Assembly: GCA_030867875.1 (NCBI GenBank) | Contig: JAOWCC010000064.1 | Span: forward strand, 35,052,802 to 35,116,801 | DNA length: 64,000 bases | Direction of reading: 5' to 3' | DNA from: Actinernus sp. WN-2022 | Taxonomy: Eukaryota > Cnidaria > Anthozoa > Actiniaria > Actinernidae | Part shown: positions 58,071-63,680 of the stretch, piece after piece | Numbering within the stretch: position 1 is the first letter of the stretch | How the letters are laid out: every line of letters starts with the position of its first letter | The notes under the pieces: model-generated | Told to the model about the DNA's origin: nothing | The model's database searches: none | Seen by the model: the letters and a program-made list of their open reading frames with translations, nothing else | Position numbers and translations under genes: made by a program

Positions 58071-61000
58071 GGTGCTGCCTTTGTGAAACAATCTCGTTCT
58101 CGAACTGCAAATGGTTAGACCTTCACGTCTTCTCCAATAAGGACGTAAAATCATACATGTAGGTCCCACGTCGGCCTCAAGTTTATCAGTCTCACCAGAC
58201 TGTCACGAGTTACCGACGTTAAATAAAGTTGCTTTACTTTACTTTACTTAAGGTTACCGGATACCTTCAGGGTGCGTTTCCAGTCTAAATTATGTAGCGC
58301 CTCGAAGAAACATCGTAGATAAATCATCCATGTATCATTTTAAAGCTTATAAAATTGGCTACAAGAATACATAAAAAGTTTTGAGTTCTTTGAAAATCTC
58401 GAATTTTCCGCCATCCCGTTTCTCCGATCTAGTGAGATGGCTTTCAGAAGCTCCGACTCCGAAAATATTTTCAAGTTTAAAAATCTGTTTGCTTTGTCGT
58501 ATTTCAGAGGAATCATATTACAAAACCGTGTCGGGGAATTTCAAAATTCGATTTAGTTCAAAAGTTATCATGCTTTCCGTTAAAAGGCGAAAAATAATCC
58601 GAGTAGATATGCGGGAAACGTCATCAAGAGCTTTCTTTTTTGAATTTCCCAATTCCCCGACACGGTTTTGCAGCTGAGATATCAATTGACATTTTGTGAA
58701 AATTTCGCACAAATCAAATAAATTCCTCTTGTGTGGGAGCTTTTTTAAAACTCTATTTTGATTGAAAATCGAAAGCGAGAAAATAGCACTTCAAAAAATA
58801 TACCCGTCTGTCGTGCGTGAATCTGAAGCCCCGCCTCTCCAACAATTAGCAAGCTCTTGGCCAATCATTTCTCATCACAGTTCAACTATCTGTCAAGATT
58901 TCCCGCCAATGTTGATTTCCGATCAAAGCTACACGCCGCATCCAGAAAATGTTTCTTTTATGTGCGACTTGAAAAATGATAGCGGCAAGAGTCGGCTGAT
59001 TTCCCAGGCTAGAAAAATGGGAAAGACAAAAAGACCTCGAGGGGCAAAGCCAAGGTGAACAACTATAGAGACGCCTTGAATGCCAGCATAGTTAGTAGAG
59101 GAGACAGCGATTTGTAGGCGTCTGAAACAGCACGGCAAATTATAGCGAGATCGTGGTTCAACCGATTCAGGATCACCGTCAGACTACGTTTCCATCTAAG
59201 CTTTCTTGGAAACAAATATTCTCTCGGCTGGCTCTTATCAATTCTTCTTTATATGTTCAGATGTGGACTACTCGACACTGTCTGAAAGTGAAAATACGAA
59301 CGCTTGTCGGGTTTTTCGAGGACTCCTGTTTGGCTTTGTAATTGTAGTTGAGTAGGATTTGAATATATTTTTTGGCCTCGTTTTGCTTTGCTTTTTTCTT
59401 TGTTTTTCAAGCTAAGGGCATCCTGCCTGCTTTTTGTAAGATATATGGCCAACAACCGATGGAATTTGGGAATTGTGTGTGGAAAAACTTTCAATAAACG
59501 TAAACATTGGAAAATGAAATGAATTTAATATGTGCTATTGCCACACCGTCGTTACTGGCGAGTGAGCACTTGTCATGGATTTATCGATCTGCTGTCAATC
59601 AAAAAGAACCTTTTACTTCCGGTTAAAAACTTCCTTTTGGTATTTCTCCGTTAATATTATTTTTTATTGAACGGAGTTTTTGGTATACGATACACTACTA
59701 CTAAAACTACATTGCTGTGCGAAAAAAATATTTTCCCATCTTTTTCGTTTTGAAGGTATCCGGTAACCTTAAATAAATGAAGTCAGATATTTTGTCCAGT
59801 ACAACCACGTGATTGTATCCTGATTGTATCCGCCCATCCCGCGTACTAGGCCTATAGACTATATCGCAACTCCGCCGTCGCAGTGCACTCTGGGATGGAT
59901 ATCTCAGTTTTCCATTGTTGTTGTTGGGCGGCCATCTTGGATTTAACAATGGAAACTGAGATATCCATCCCAGAGTGCACTGCAACAGCGGGGTTGCGAT
60001 ATAGTCTATGTCACAGCGCCCATCCCGCATACTAGGCCTATGTCACAGCGTCCATCCCGCATACTAGGCCTATGTCACAGCGTCCATCCCGCATACTAGG
60101 CCTATGTCACAGCATTTTCATAAGTTAGGTTATTTTTAGAACGGTTTCCCGCTATTGTTGAGTTGCAATTATTCCTAAGGGAATCAAATCACAAAAGCGT
60201 AGTAGCCATGTTGTTTGGTATAACAAAAGTAGCTAATGAGGCATCTTTTGTTCCGCCACGGTGCAACCATTAATTGGCGGGGGAAATAATCTAAAAATAG
60301 CCCAACTTGTAAAAACGCTGTGACAACCGTATAGGAGATATGGACGCTCCTTATATGGGACATATGGACGCTCCTTATATGGGACATATGGACGCTCCTG
60401 GTTATGGGCTTCTGGAATCACTGAATTGTCTGCATCTAATCAATTAATTAATTTGTAATCTCTAGGTATAGAGCGGTTTTCAGTTGAGTGTAGTGAAACC
60501 AAACGCAAATTACCCACAGCCAGCCAATCATAGGAGCGAGTAATCACAAGTAACTCATAAATGGCTTCCCTGTGAGCCAATGACAAACCAAAGCAAAATC
60601 AAAACCAATTTGCATTTGGTTTTACTTTGGATTCTGATTGGTTGGTTTACTTTCTCAGCCAATAGGAGAGCTTAGTAAACGCAAAACCAAAACACTTCCG
60701 ACACTCAATTGAAATCCGCTCTAATGTTGTTGCTGTTGTTGTTGTTGTTGATCAGCAATATCTATTTTCCCCCTATTTTTCTCGCATTTTTATACCAACC
60801 TTTTTCAGTTTTGAATTCTTCTTCACCTTTCTTGTTTTCCTGAAAGTAATAAAATCCATAAACTTTTATCTCGCTGATAAATCGACAGATTACAGCTGAT
60901 TTCATATTAATTGTTGTAACAAAATAATTACCGCCAATTACCGTATGGTACGGTAACAACACAGTAACGGTACGGTAACAGTAACGGTACTAGCCTGAAT

Positions 61001-63184
61001 TTCAGCCGTCTCCTCTGGGTTCGTTCCTCCCGAGAGAGACGTCTGAATTCAATAGACGCTAATGCCGTCCAGTGACGTCACTACCAGAAAACCTGGTAGT
61101 GATTTTTGATTGGTTCATATTCTATAATTTCGCATAATTATCATAATTATCAGCCGAGAAGACGGCAGGATTCGCTTTGGACTCGCGATTGTTGCTCGTC
61201 GAGTTTCAGTGGAGTGATTGTCTTTGGCAAAGACCTTGAATTCGTAAGGAAAACATCTGGAAATGGATTAAAAGTGTCCTGCACAATAACCGGCCGACTA
61301 ACCTGTAAACATGTACATTTTATCGCGTCGCGTCCGCGGGGTTGTTGACAATCGATTATTTGTTCACACTCGCAGTGGTAAAGAATGTCGCTACTCTCTT
61401 CAAGGAACTGTTCTTTCACGTAAATGAGGCTTAGTATTTCTTCGAAAATTCTCCATTATCCTTTCATGTTTTTCTACTTTTCTGTTGCATCATTTACGTA
61501 GGTAATATCTCGTAGCTGTGTCGATTCGAACGGCAGATCGCGAGACCGTGTACAAAGATCAACGGAAAGACAAAGATCAACTGTACTTTGCCTCCAAATA
61601 TAATATAACGATTTGTTGCTTCGGAAAGGCTTTCACAACATAAGAGGCACTTGAGAAGCAAATGGGATGGAGATATATAATATAGGTAAGGCTTTTATTT
61701 TGGTCGGCATAATCTCAAATAAATATTTCTCACGAACTCTTACTACCGCCGTGACAGTTCTATTTGCATAAATTCAATTGTTAATCCGCCTTGACGTCAC
61801 TGGACGGCATTAGCGTCTATTGAATTCAGACGTCTCTCTCGGGAGGAACGAACCCAGAGGAGACGGCTGAAATTCAGGCTATAACGGTACACTATCCCGT
61901 AGTACTGAAACAATTTTGATTTCCGTGAAGAAAATTAAGAAAGAAATAATAAAAAAATGCATCCGTAAATATAAAATTCCTAATTGTACAGGATAAAAAT
62001 GGAAAATATCCAGTATAAAAAAAGAAGAACCAGTATAAAGATAAGAGTCTTGCCTGGAAATATTTTCTATACCTTAGCCCTCCCAACAAAAGTTTCCAAC
62101 CGAATCACTTCAATGAAAGGCACAACGTTAGAACTCGCGAACAAGCCCTTGAGGGCACACAATGTATCGCGTTGTTTACAACGCTCGCGATCCTACCGCA
62201 ACACACGATTTCAGTGAAGCATTACGGAAGAAACGTCAAAGCCAAAACATGTTGAAAAACACAAGACATCTTTGTAGTTATTCCCAGACAATTTCTCGCT
62301 TCCAATTGTTTTCAAAGTGTCAAATAACTTTACAAACAACGGCATAAGTTTCAGTGATGTTTAGTTTGAACAACGACATTGTGCAAGAGAAGACTTCTTA
62401 TTCCATATTACAAACTTCTCGATTAAACGACAAATATTACATTCAAACCCAAGTAAGCTTTTATGGACCATATTTTATGACGAAACATTGAACTGTCAAA
62501 CAGTGAGACTCGGCGATCAATGCTACGGAATTCCCGCTATGGACCATGGGAAGCATGACAATATCTTTCACGTTTGATCGGTGTATTCCTCATGAATCCG
62601 GTTAGACTTCACTGTTCTGTAAGTCGTATCCTATTGGACTTCACTGATAAAGAATGCCATTGTTTTAGGGTTAGGGTTTGTATTATTTTAGGGGTAGGCT
62701 ATTGTTTGGGAAAGCAATAACATTTCAGGTTGCAAACGGTGAAATCTGCCCCAATGAATCGAATCGATTTACATTTTACATCATGCCTCATTAACATAAA
62801 TCACACTTCAATTAGAAAAAAAAATGCAAAGAACGTATGGCAGAAATGGTGTGTCATAGCTTTTGCCACAGTTTGCTCTTGACAGTTCTTGCCAAACAGC
62901 CTACTTTCTTTGTACTTTTTACAGTTTTGAAAAGCCGTTTTCTCAAAAACTATTCAACAGATTATCTCAAATTTTCGGTGATTACCAAGTGTGACACACT
63001 CTTTCAATTTATGAACTCTGTTTGTAGCTTGAAGTCTGATTTATGCTAATAAGGCAAAATGTAAACAATGACGTCATTTGATATCCACCTATCTTGAACA
63101 CTCGTACCTCTTCCAAATCAGTCTTGATTACGTTCTTCTTGAATTTCTTTTTCTTTCGTGGCTTGTTCTCGTCATTAATTTTGT
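36224..63184 (-). CDS. BCOR/BCORL1-type co-repressor (spliced, 14 exons in window)
   Basis: Exons, 5' to 3': 63108-63184, 60800-60839, 57335-57510, 54646-54694, 53448-53511, 52405-52555, 50229-50274, 49809-49882, 45605-45768, 43768-43913, 38496-38548, 38136-38172, 37576-37723, 36224-36485. All junctions are GT-AG and every phase joins, giving about 494 residues. Order: Lys/Glu-rich linker, ankyrin repeats ([50 protein letters not shown]), an acidic linker with WEF and [10 protein letters not shown], and a PUFD-like C-terminus ([20 protein letters not shown]). In vertebrates BCOR joins PCGF1, KDM2B and RING1 in Polycomb complex PRC1.1, which monoubiquitinates H2A; PUFD binds the PCGF1 RAWUL domain. 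The BCL6- and AF9-binding N-terminus lies outside the window. Exons 54646-52555 are the least certain. Confidence 0.85.
36486..37575 (-). other. BCOR-like intron
   Basis: 1.1 kb with no recognised gene. A partly self-complementary stretch with AAGAACAAGAAGTCTTGTTC lies at about 36763-36784. Confidence 0.5.
37576..37723 (-). CDS. BCOR-like exon, linker before PUFD
   Basis: Acceptor CCCTCTAG, donor GTAAGT. Encodes [20 protein letters not shown] and [26 protein letters not shown] matches the conserved peptide just before PUFD in vertebrate BCOR. Its 5' edge is copied in the tandem array immediately upstream. Confidence 0.8.
37723..38003 (-). repeat. ~92-bp tandem array on a 3' splice site
   Basis: Three units, each with GGGATACCAGAACATTACAT, CTGTTCTCCA and GTTTCATGACCGATTTC. 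On the minus strand each unit contains CCTC(T/C)AGATGACC, copying the acceptor and first bases of the exon that starts at 37723. The array lies in the intron, so it offers decoy acceptors. Confidence 0.75.
38136..38172 (-). CDS. BCOR-like micro-exon
   Basis: 37 bases, acceptor TTTTCTCCTTAG, donor GTAAGT. Encodes [12 protein letters not shown] in phase 0 to 1. WEF followed by a small Gly/Ser stretch matches the acidic-linker start after the ankyrin repeats in BCOR. Confidence 0.75.
38496..38548 (-). CDS. BCOR-like exon after ankyrin repeats
   Basis: Acceptor TTTTAG, donor GTAAGT. Encodes [18 protein letters not shown]; the first D codon is completed by the last G of exon 43768-43913. KLLK-DYILD mirrors the end of the ankyrin block in vertebrate BCOR (KFLTDYLND by recall). 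Confidence 0.78.
38980..39077. repeat. Hairpin repeat
   Basis: AGGCACTGAGTGATATTTTG followed by AAAGTTCT is mirrored by AGAACTTT / CAAAATGTCATCCAGTGCCT, about 28 paired bases. Confidence 0.55.
39224..41752 (+). CDS. LINE endonuclease (partial) / reverse transcriptase
   Basis: Open from 39224 after a stop; the first ATG is 39557 (731 aa), but in-frame endonuclease residues precede it ([24 protein letters not shown]), so the ORF is 5'-truncated. Counted from 39557: RT fingers near 236 ([19 protein letters not shown]), motif A near 370 ([14 protein letters not shown]), motif B near 428 ([20 protein letters not shown]), catalytic YADD near 458, motif D/E ([17 protein letters not shown]), and C-terminal [14 protein letters not shown]. 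It copies its own RNA onto nicked DNA. All catalytic Asp residues are present, but half the endonuclease is lost, so autonomous movement is unlikely. Confidence 0.88.
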   Translation, partial: RVSIANFCCDLFIDHLNDSLTKIPAASEIIIGGDINIDILSKRNEPSYKLKQKLQRFANANDLEQLINTPTRISDHSRTAIDLLFVNNSHRIVESGVIHSAISDHSIVCCTMKSGVPKAPPKTIEYRSYRNYDKDSFVQELKETDWGVLENNNDLDSAVENWNNLFSDVASRHAPIKKTRIKGILTPWRTSDLRNAMRDLDYNHRKAIKTNSEYHWRQYRKTKLFVNKQVKKCKSEYYLEQINKNKGNSSRLWKTLNDITSRKPNSSVTSIEADGVTYTDDISIAKVLNIHFSLIGSRLAAKITEKLQSAITNICGIFSSASTQSDRENVFCFSPISESFVFKQLRGLKTNKAIGLDRISARLLKDSAQCMAPVLSRLFNRSLEASAFPVIWKKGKVTALFKIGVRTDCNNYRPITVLPTVSKILERAVHCQLYSYLLEHKLLSPNQFGFRPKLSTVTALAHFTDNILQNLDNCSMTGAVFLDLSKAFDTVDHGLLVSKLTSIGADDQAVKWFSSYLENRYQVTSVGNGRSPTHEVRVGVPQGSILGPLLFLIYVNDLPTCLQHCQVVMYADDTVIYSSGKSTTDIERCLNADLAKLADWFNYNRLTLNTSKSKSILFGSNRKLQACPSIKLTIDNYNLESSDSIKYLGVIISKHMNWHEQIEAIIAKANQRLGLLKRVKHLLPLEARATLYNSLVSPLLDYADVIWGDKNNATLMEDLQIIQNKAAKIILDLPRHASATDALNRLGWPTLSQRRLVHRLILIFKYIHGLINYNFNILRNSDIHNYNTRRKGDYRLPLVKRNYGKQRLFYQGFYDWNNLDKSIKESESLAVFKQHIKTHIFN
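39224..41885 (+). mobile_element. 5'-truncated CR1/L2-like LINE, coding part open
   Basis: The sequence starts inside the endonuclease domain and runs through an open RT frame to a 3' UTR. That UTR ends in a potential stem-loop (CAGGGCCTCGC ... GCGAGCCCCCTG, about 41838-41879), as LINE 3' ends often do for reverse-transcriptase recognition. It lies antisense in a BCOR-like intron. The lack of stops over 2.5 kb suggests recent arrival. Confidence 0.85.
42795..42905 (-). mobile_element. tRNA-derived SINE head (family D)
   Basis: Minus strand reads TTAGTGTAGTGGTCGTGACG (A-box-like) and GAGTTCAAGCCCGAG (B-box-like), followed by a T/A run. Arms do not close as in a functional tRNA. Confidence 0.4.
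43231..43270 (-). ncRNA. Hammerhead-like motif of PLE remnant
   Basis: Minus strand reads CTGATGA - AGGTTGG CTGTG CCAGTC - GAAA - TATT - GGTT. Both core blocks are intact, and stem II closes with G-U pairs. Stem I is weak here (AACC with GGTT, offset by GGC). It follows the coding end of a PLE remnant (43469-43570). Confidence 0.5.
43469..43570 (-). pseudogene. PLE GIY-YIG ORF, last ~30 residues
   Basis: Minus strand reads [20 protein letters not shown] then NRKEEL and a stop, the same ending as the PLE frame at 31620 (TLEPNGLNKRDE). The rest is missing, cut off by the tandem array at 43560. The hammerhead-like motif lies about 200 bases downstream. Confidence 0.6.
43560..43707. repeat. 43-bp tandem repeat, ~3.4 units
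   Basis: Units of TACACGTGATCTGAAATACA followed by GGAAACAATACACAAGAGAACGG are almost identical. On the minus strand they encode an overlapping Cys/Phe-rich frame, which is a repeat artefact. It lies next to the ankyrin exon at 43768 but does not share sequence with it. Confidence 0.85.
43768..43913 (-). CDS. BCOR-like exon, last ankyrin repeat
   Basis: Acceptor TTGTTTCCAG, donor GTATCA. Encodes (R)[20 protein letters not shown] then [15 protein letters not shown]. [17 protein letters not shown] is strikingly like the vertebrate BCOR ankyrin end. Phase 2 entry, phase 1 exit. Confidence 0.85.
44498..45282. mobile_element. TIR element GTTATACCATGG, containing a hairpin
   Basis: GTTATACCATGG at the left mirrors CCATGGTATAAC at the right, and subterminal blocks (TTTAAACCACTAATTTTCCC versus GGCAATTTAAATCACTAAT) are also inverted. 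An inner palindrome (44574-44669) repeats CGAAATTTCCCGCCGGGAAA. No ORF. Confidence 0.55.
45343..45550. mobile_element. MITE with AGGTTGTCC ends
   Basis: AGGTTGTCCCGGAAAATGAC followed by AAACGACATTCCCAG is mirrored by CTGGGAATGTCGTTTGTCTA / GGACAACCT. Non-coding, in a BCOR-like intron. Confidence 0.6.
45605..45768 (-). CDS. BCOR-like exon, central ankyrin repeat
   Basis: Acceptor TGTTGTTCCAG, donor GTGAAT. Encodes [20 protein letters not shown] then [20 protein letters not shown] and [12 protein letters not shown]. Phase 0 entry, phase 2 exit. [15 protein letters not shown] is a recalled BCOR signature. Confidence 0.85.
45851..45976. repeat. Hairpin MITE
   Basis: AGGAAAATCACATGCCTGAC followed by TCGGTAATTCCACG is mirrored by CGTGGAATTACCGA / GTCAGGCATGTGATTTTCCT. 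Nearly perfect over about 45 bases. Confidence 0.65.
46680..46960 (-). mobile_element. tRNA-derived SINE (family C), copy 2
   Basis: Minus strand carries CAACGTAGCTTGTAGTGTAC (A-box-like) and AGGGTTCGAGTTCGATTCCG (B box), with a 5' part ATCTCTTTTCATAAATCATT shared with 33340-33600. A direct partial copy of that 5' part is also at about 50600-50710. Confidence 0.5.
47569..48501 (+). CDS. Class A GPCR, melatonin-receptor-like, intronless
   Basis: 310 aa with seven hydrophobic segments. GN at 30-31 (TM1), LAVTD at 55-59 (TM2), C86 and C163 (expected disulfide), SRYC at 110-113 in place of D/ERY (melatonin-type receptors have NRYC), TM6 FTIGFTPHF without the usual CWxP Trp, NPIIY at 268-272, and a short basic tail. 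NPxxY and FNNEFRREF are typical of rhodopsin-family receptors. The receptor sits in the plasma membrane and signals through G proteins; the ligand is unknown. The single exon lies inside an intron of the BCOR-like gene on the opposite strand. The start is the first Met before TM1. Confidence 0.85.
   Translation: MADEISSSDTATRVTESIVTITIAITALLGNSLVLIAAYRNPRLRNSSHLFIISLAVTDIVMAAIPMSLTSYTVVARKWDLGEITCKIQGFVGISCAKESLFLFCLTAVSRYCKIIRPHLYARVFNFKIVVISIISTTLLACTSTAVSLYTKWIFLHPGNVQCILRYDRVRIIVWSSVFVVCYAAIILCYFKIWRFARSHNQTMANSQVNADELKITRILFILVCAFTIGFTPHFISELIEAQKAVYSLPHRVYIFKTVMIAITSCVNPIIYAVFNNEFRREFAKILGIEKCRGRRERAPRITSSDQEVK
49113..49190 (+). pseudogene. GPCR C-terminal relic (tandem duplicate)
   Basis: AGAGAGTTTGCCAAGATTAT followed by CGGCAATGAAAAGTGCAGAAG repeats the GPCR gene at 48408-48485 with few changes, covering about 25 codons (REFAKI.GNEKCR). 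Only this tail remains, about 0.6 kb downstream. It is probably the end of a deleted paralogue. Confidence 0.7.
49809..49882 (-). CDS. BCOR-like exon, first ankyrin repeat
   Basis: Acceptor TTTATCCTAG, donor GTAAGT. Encodes [20 protein letters not shown] then LGYD. The pattern VN-xx-GET-L-xxAARLGY matches the start of the BCOR ankyrin block. Phase 1 entry, phase 0 exit. Confidence 0.85.
50229..50274 (-). CDS. BCOR-like micro-exon, charged helix
   Basis: 46 bases, acceptor CATTTCTCTTAG, donor GTTAGT. Encodes [15 protein letters not shown], a charged helix just before the ankyrin repeats. Phase 0 entry, phase 1 exit. Confidence 0.72.
50305..50398. repeat. Hairpin MITE
   Basis: TTAGCTCAATCGCATTCGAT followed by CCCAGACCCCTCTT is mirrored by AAGAGGGGCCTGGG / ATCGAAAATGGCTCAAT. 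It lies just upstream of the micro-exon at 50229-50274. Confidence 0.55.
50419..50492 (+). mobile_element. Fragment of SINE family B
   Basis: CAACCTTCACGTCTTCTCGG followed by ATAAGGACAT matches the body of the SINE at 57891-58245. Head and tail are missing. Confidence 0.4.
50891..51251. mobile_element. TIR element with CTTCCCAGTCTC ends
   Basis: CTTCCCAGTCTCGGTTCCCC is mirrored by ...GGAGACTGGGAAG, and GTTTACCGAAGGTAAGATTT mirrors AGTCTGATCTTCGGTAAAC. About 360 bases, non-coding. Confidence 0.6.
51331..51496. mobile_element. GAGCGG-type TA-target MITE, copy 2
   Basis: GGGCGGATTTCGTATGAATG is mirrored by ACCAATACGAAATTCGCTC, flanked by TA, and the inner ATTGGATCAGAA block is shared with 35786-35966. 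Confidence 0.65.
52160..52305 (+). repeat. TATC microsatellite with TAGT interruptions
   Basis: Runs of TATCTATCTATC with regular AGTTATC variants, preceded by an AT-rich stretch from about 51870. Confidence 0.9.
52405..52580 (-). CDS. BCOR-like exon, helical linker
   Basis: Encodes [40 protein letters not shown] and RGDELELAL, ending at donor GTAAGT in phase 0. Two acceptors are possible: CTCAG at 52555/52556, which keeps all phases consistent along the gene, or GATAAG at 52580/52581, which needs a different frame upstream. I prefer the first. No named domain is recognised. Confidence 0.65.
52827..53067. mobile_element. MITE with TGCATCTATCA ends
   Basis: TGCATCTATCAGTATTAAAC mirrors GGCTTAACATTGATAGGTGC-A, and inner CGAGGGG/CCCTCGG blocks are repeated. 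A short copy of the sequence at 52571-52650 (acceptor region of the neighbouring exon) recurs at 53320-53400. Confidence 0.55.
53448..53511 (-). CDS. BCOR-like exon, basic linker
   Basis: 64 bases, acceptor CTCTCTCATAG, donor GTAACT. In the phase-consistent chain it reads [20 protein letters not shown]; the alternative frame reads [14 protein letters not shown], which is also plausible. The exon edges are clear; the frame is not certain. Confidence 0.55.
54461..54619 (-). mobile_element. tRNA-derived SINE (family A), copy 3
   Basis: Minus-strand head GGTGGCGCAGCGTGTTAGCG and B box GGGTTCGATTCCCGG, then GAGGGTTTACTCCGGGTTC. It lies 27 bases from the exon at 54646. Confidence 0.7.
54646..54694 (-). 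CDS. BCOR-like micro-exon, acidic
   Basis: 49 bases, acceptor TCCTCGCAG, donor GTAAAT. In the chain frame it reads [17 protein letters not shown] second open frame ([16 protein letters not shown]) exists, so assignment rests on phase with its neighbours. Confidence 0.55.
55557..55640 (+). repeat. CTCTCACCGTGACAC tandem repeat
   Basis: Three copies of CTCTCACCGTGACAC with CCGCCCGTCACAC in between. A C-rich run lies just before it (about 55443-55493). Confidence 0.75.
56199..57350 (-). repeat. 49-bp minisatellite (~23 units) overlapping an exon donor
   Basis: Plus-strand unit: CCTACCTCATCACTGCTCCT, CTTATTCTCACGCTTCACCT, TCCACACAG, 49 bases, with few variants (CTACCCC, CTACTCC, ACATAG). On the minus strand each unit carries AGTGATGAGGTAGGC, so every unit repeats the donor context of the BCOR-like exon 57335-57510; the exon's last bases are the first unit. 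It has no stop on plus in any frame, which produces a spurious 147-aa frame. Confidence 0.9.
57335..57510 (-). CDS. BCOR-like exon, Lys-rich nuclear-signal-like segment
   Basis: Acceptor ...TAAAAAAAG; reads [20 protein letters not shown] then [14 protein letters not shown] and [11 protein letters not shown]. Such Lys clusters commonly serve as nuclear localisation signals. The donor GATGAG/GTAGGC at 57335 lies inside the first unit of the 49-bp array and is therefore tentative, but its phase joins exon 54646-54694. Confidence 0.65.
57891..58245 (+). mobile_element. tRNA-derived SINE (family B) with tripled A-box head
   Basis: TCCCGGTTAGCTCAGTGGTT followed by AAGCTCC occurs three times in tandem (about 57901, 57937 and 57967); the last copy continues to B box GGGTTCAAACCCC. 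The body ends GTTAAATAAAGTTGCTTTAC. The A box is near consensus. The three-fold head is unusual; the tRNA arms do not close, so it is not a tRNA gene. Confidence 0.75.
58252..59768. mobile_element. TTAA-flanked DNA transposon (Kolobok- or piggyBac-like), 1.5 kb
   Basis: GGTTACCGGATACCTTCA at the left mirrors TGAAGGTATCCGGTAACC at the right, with TTAA exactly on both flanks (58248-58251 and 59769-59772). TTAA duplication is shared by piggyBac and Kolobok. The interior frames (58762-59058 plus, 58929-59138 minus) are unrecognised, so it is non-autonomous. Related copies lie at 27955 and 21637. Confidence 0.75.
59854..60008. mobile_element. Palindromic MITE
   Basis: ATAGACTATATCGCAACTCC and CAGTGCACTCTGGGATGGAT are mirrored by ATCCATCCCAGAGTGCACTG and GGTTGCGATATAGTCTAT, about 65-base arms around GTTGTTGTTGGGCGG. 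Confidence 0.7.
60005..60113 (+). repeat. 38-bp tandem repeat, ~3 units
   Basis: TATGTCACAGCGTCCATCCC followed by GCATACTAGGCC, three near-identical units. A partial unit also lies on the far side of the neighbouring MITE (CCCATCCCGCGTACTAGGCC at 59833), so the MITE was inserted into this array. Confidence 0.8.
60335..60405 (+). repeat. 24-bp tandem repeat, 3 units
   Basis: ATATGGACGCTCCTTATATG followed by GGAC, three units, the last with a CTGGTTATGGG variant. Confidence 0.85.
60471..60721. mobile_element. GAGCGG-type TA-target MITE, longer variant
   Basis: GAGCGGTTTTCAGTTGAGTG is mirrored by CACTCAATTGAAATCCGCTC with TA on both flanks. Inner blocks (ACCAAACGCAAA / TTTGCATTTGGTTTTACTTT) are also inverted. 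It ends 79 bases from exon 60800-60839. Confidence 0.7.
60800..60839 (-). CDS. BCOR-like micro-exon, Lys/Glu-rich
   Basis: 40 bases, acceptor TTACTTTCAG, donor GTTGGT. Encodes [13 protein letters not shown], phase 0 to 1; the last G completes the E codon of the next exon. No domain; charged linker. Confidence 0.65.
60993..61879. mobile_element. 887-bp element with 88-base identical TIRs
   Basis: The first 88 bases (GCCTGAATTTCAGCCGTCTC ... CCAGTGACGTCA) are repeated perfectly, by eye, in reverse at the right end, with TA on both flanks (60991-60992 and 61880-61881). The identity suggests recent activity. The interior has two overlapping frames on opposite strands (61106-61348, 61150-61419), with Cys-rich [21 protein letters not shown] do not recognise them. 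It lies in a BCOR-like intron. Confidence 0.75.
61880..63107 (-). other. BCOR-like intron, no further gene seen
   Basis: Short frames only (up to 77 aa), none recognised. I see no convincing exon between the TIR element and the exon at 63108. Confidence 0.5.
63108..63184 (-). CDS. BCOR-like exon, most 5' one in window
   Basis: Acceptor TTTGTTATCAG, donor GTACGA. Encodes [20 protein letters not shown] then TDLEE, a basic segment. Phase 1 entry shows that at least one more coding exon lies beyond the right edge. Assignment rests on strand and phase with 60800-60839. Confidence 0.62.
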
Positions 63185-63342
63185 CTGATAACAAAACAAT
63201 GAAACATATCCATTATTTACAATATCAACTGGTATGGACTATCCCTTCCTTCATCGATGTCACTCCAATCAAGCGCTTCATTGCATGATCAGGTGACCAA
63301 CCAGTGACGTCACGTCACATCGCACGCGCTAATTAGAGAGAT

Positions 63343-63680
63343 TAAGGGTGAGTTTCTTTGGAAGAATGCGAATCCGGGTTATTGAATCCAAAAATCAATT
63401 TCGTGTTTCTTTACTGGATTTTGAATCCGTCGAATCCATTACTCAGAATGGATTCGACTGATTATGGCTGATTTGTCTTTCAACACTCCAGAAATGTCTT
63501 GCTGAGTTAAATTGCCATAAAATGTCTACTCGAAAAACAAAAACCAGCTTGCCGCCATTTTCGCGCGAACTACATACCAAAATAATCCACTTTCGGATTC
63601 TGTTTCTTTTGGTAATGAAAAATCCGTGTGATCCGGGATTCGAATCCGATCTTGGATTCTCCCAAAGAAACACACCCTAG
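63343..63680. mobile_element. MITE with AAGGGTGAGTTTCTTTGG ends
   Basis: AAGGGTGAGTTTCTTTGGAAGAAT is mirrored by ATTCTCCCAAAGAAACACACCCT with a few mismatches, and GAATCCxxx repeats occur inside. Non-coding. It begins 159 bases upstream of exon 63108-63184. Confidence 0.55.
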
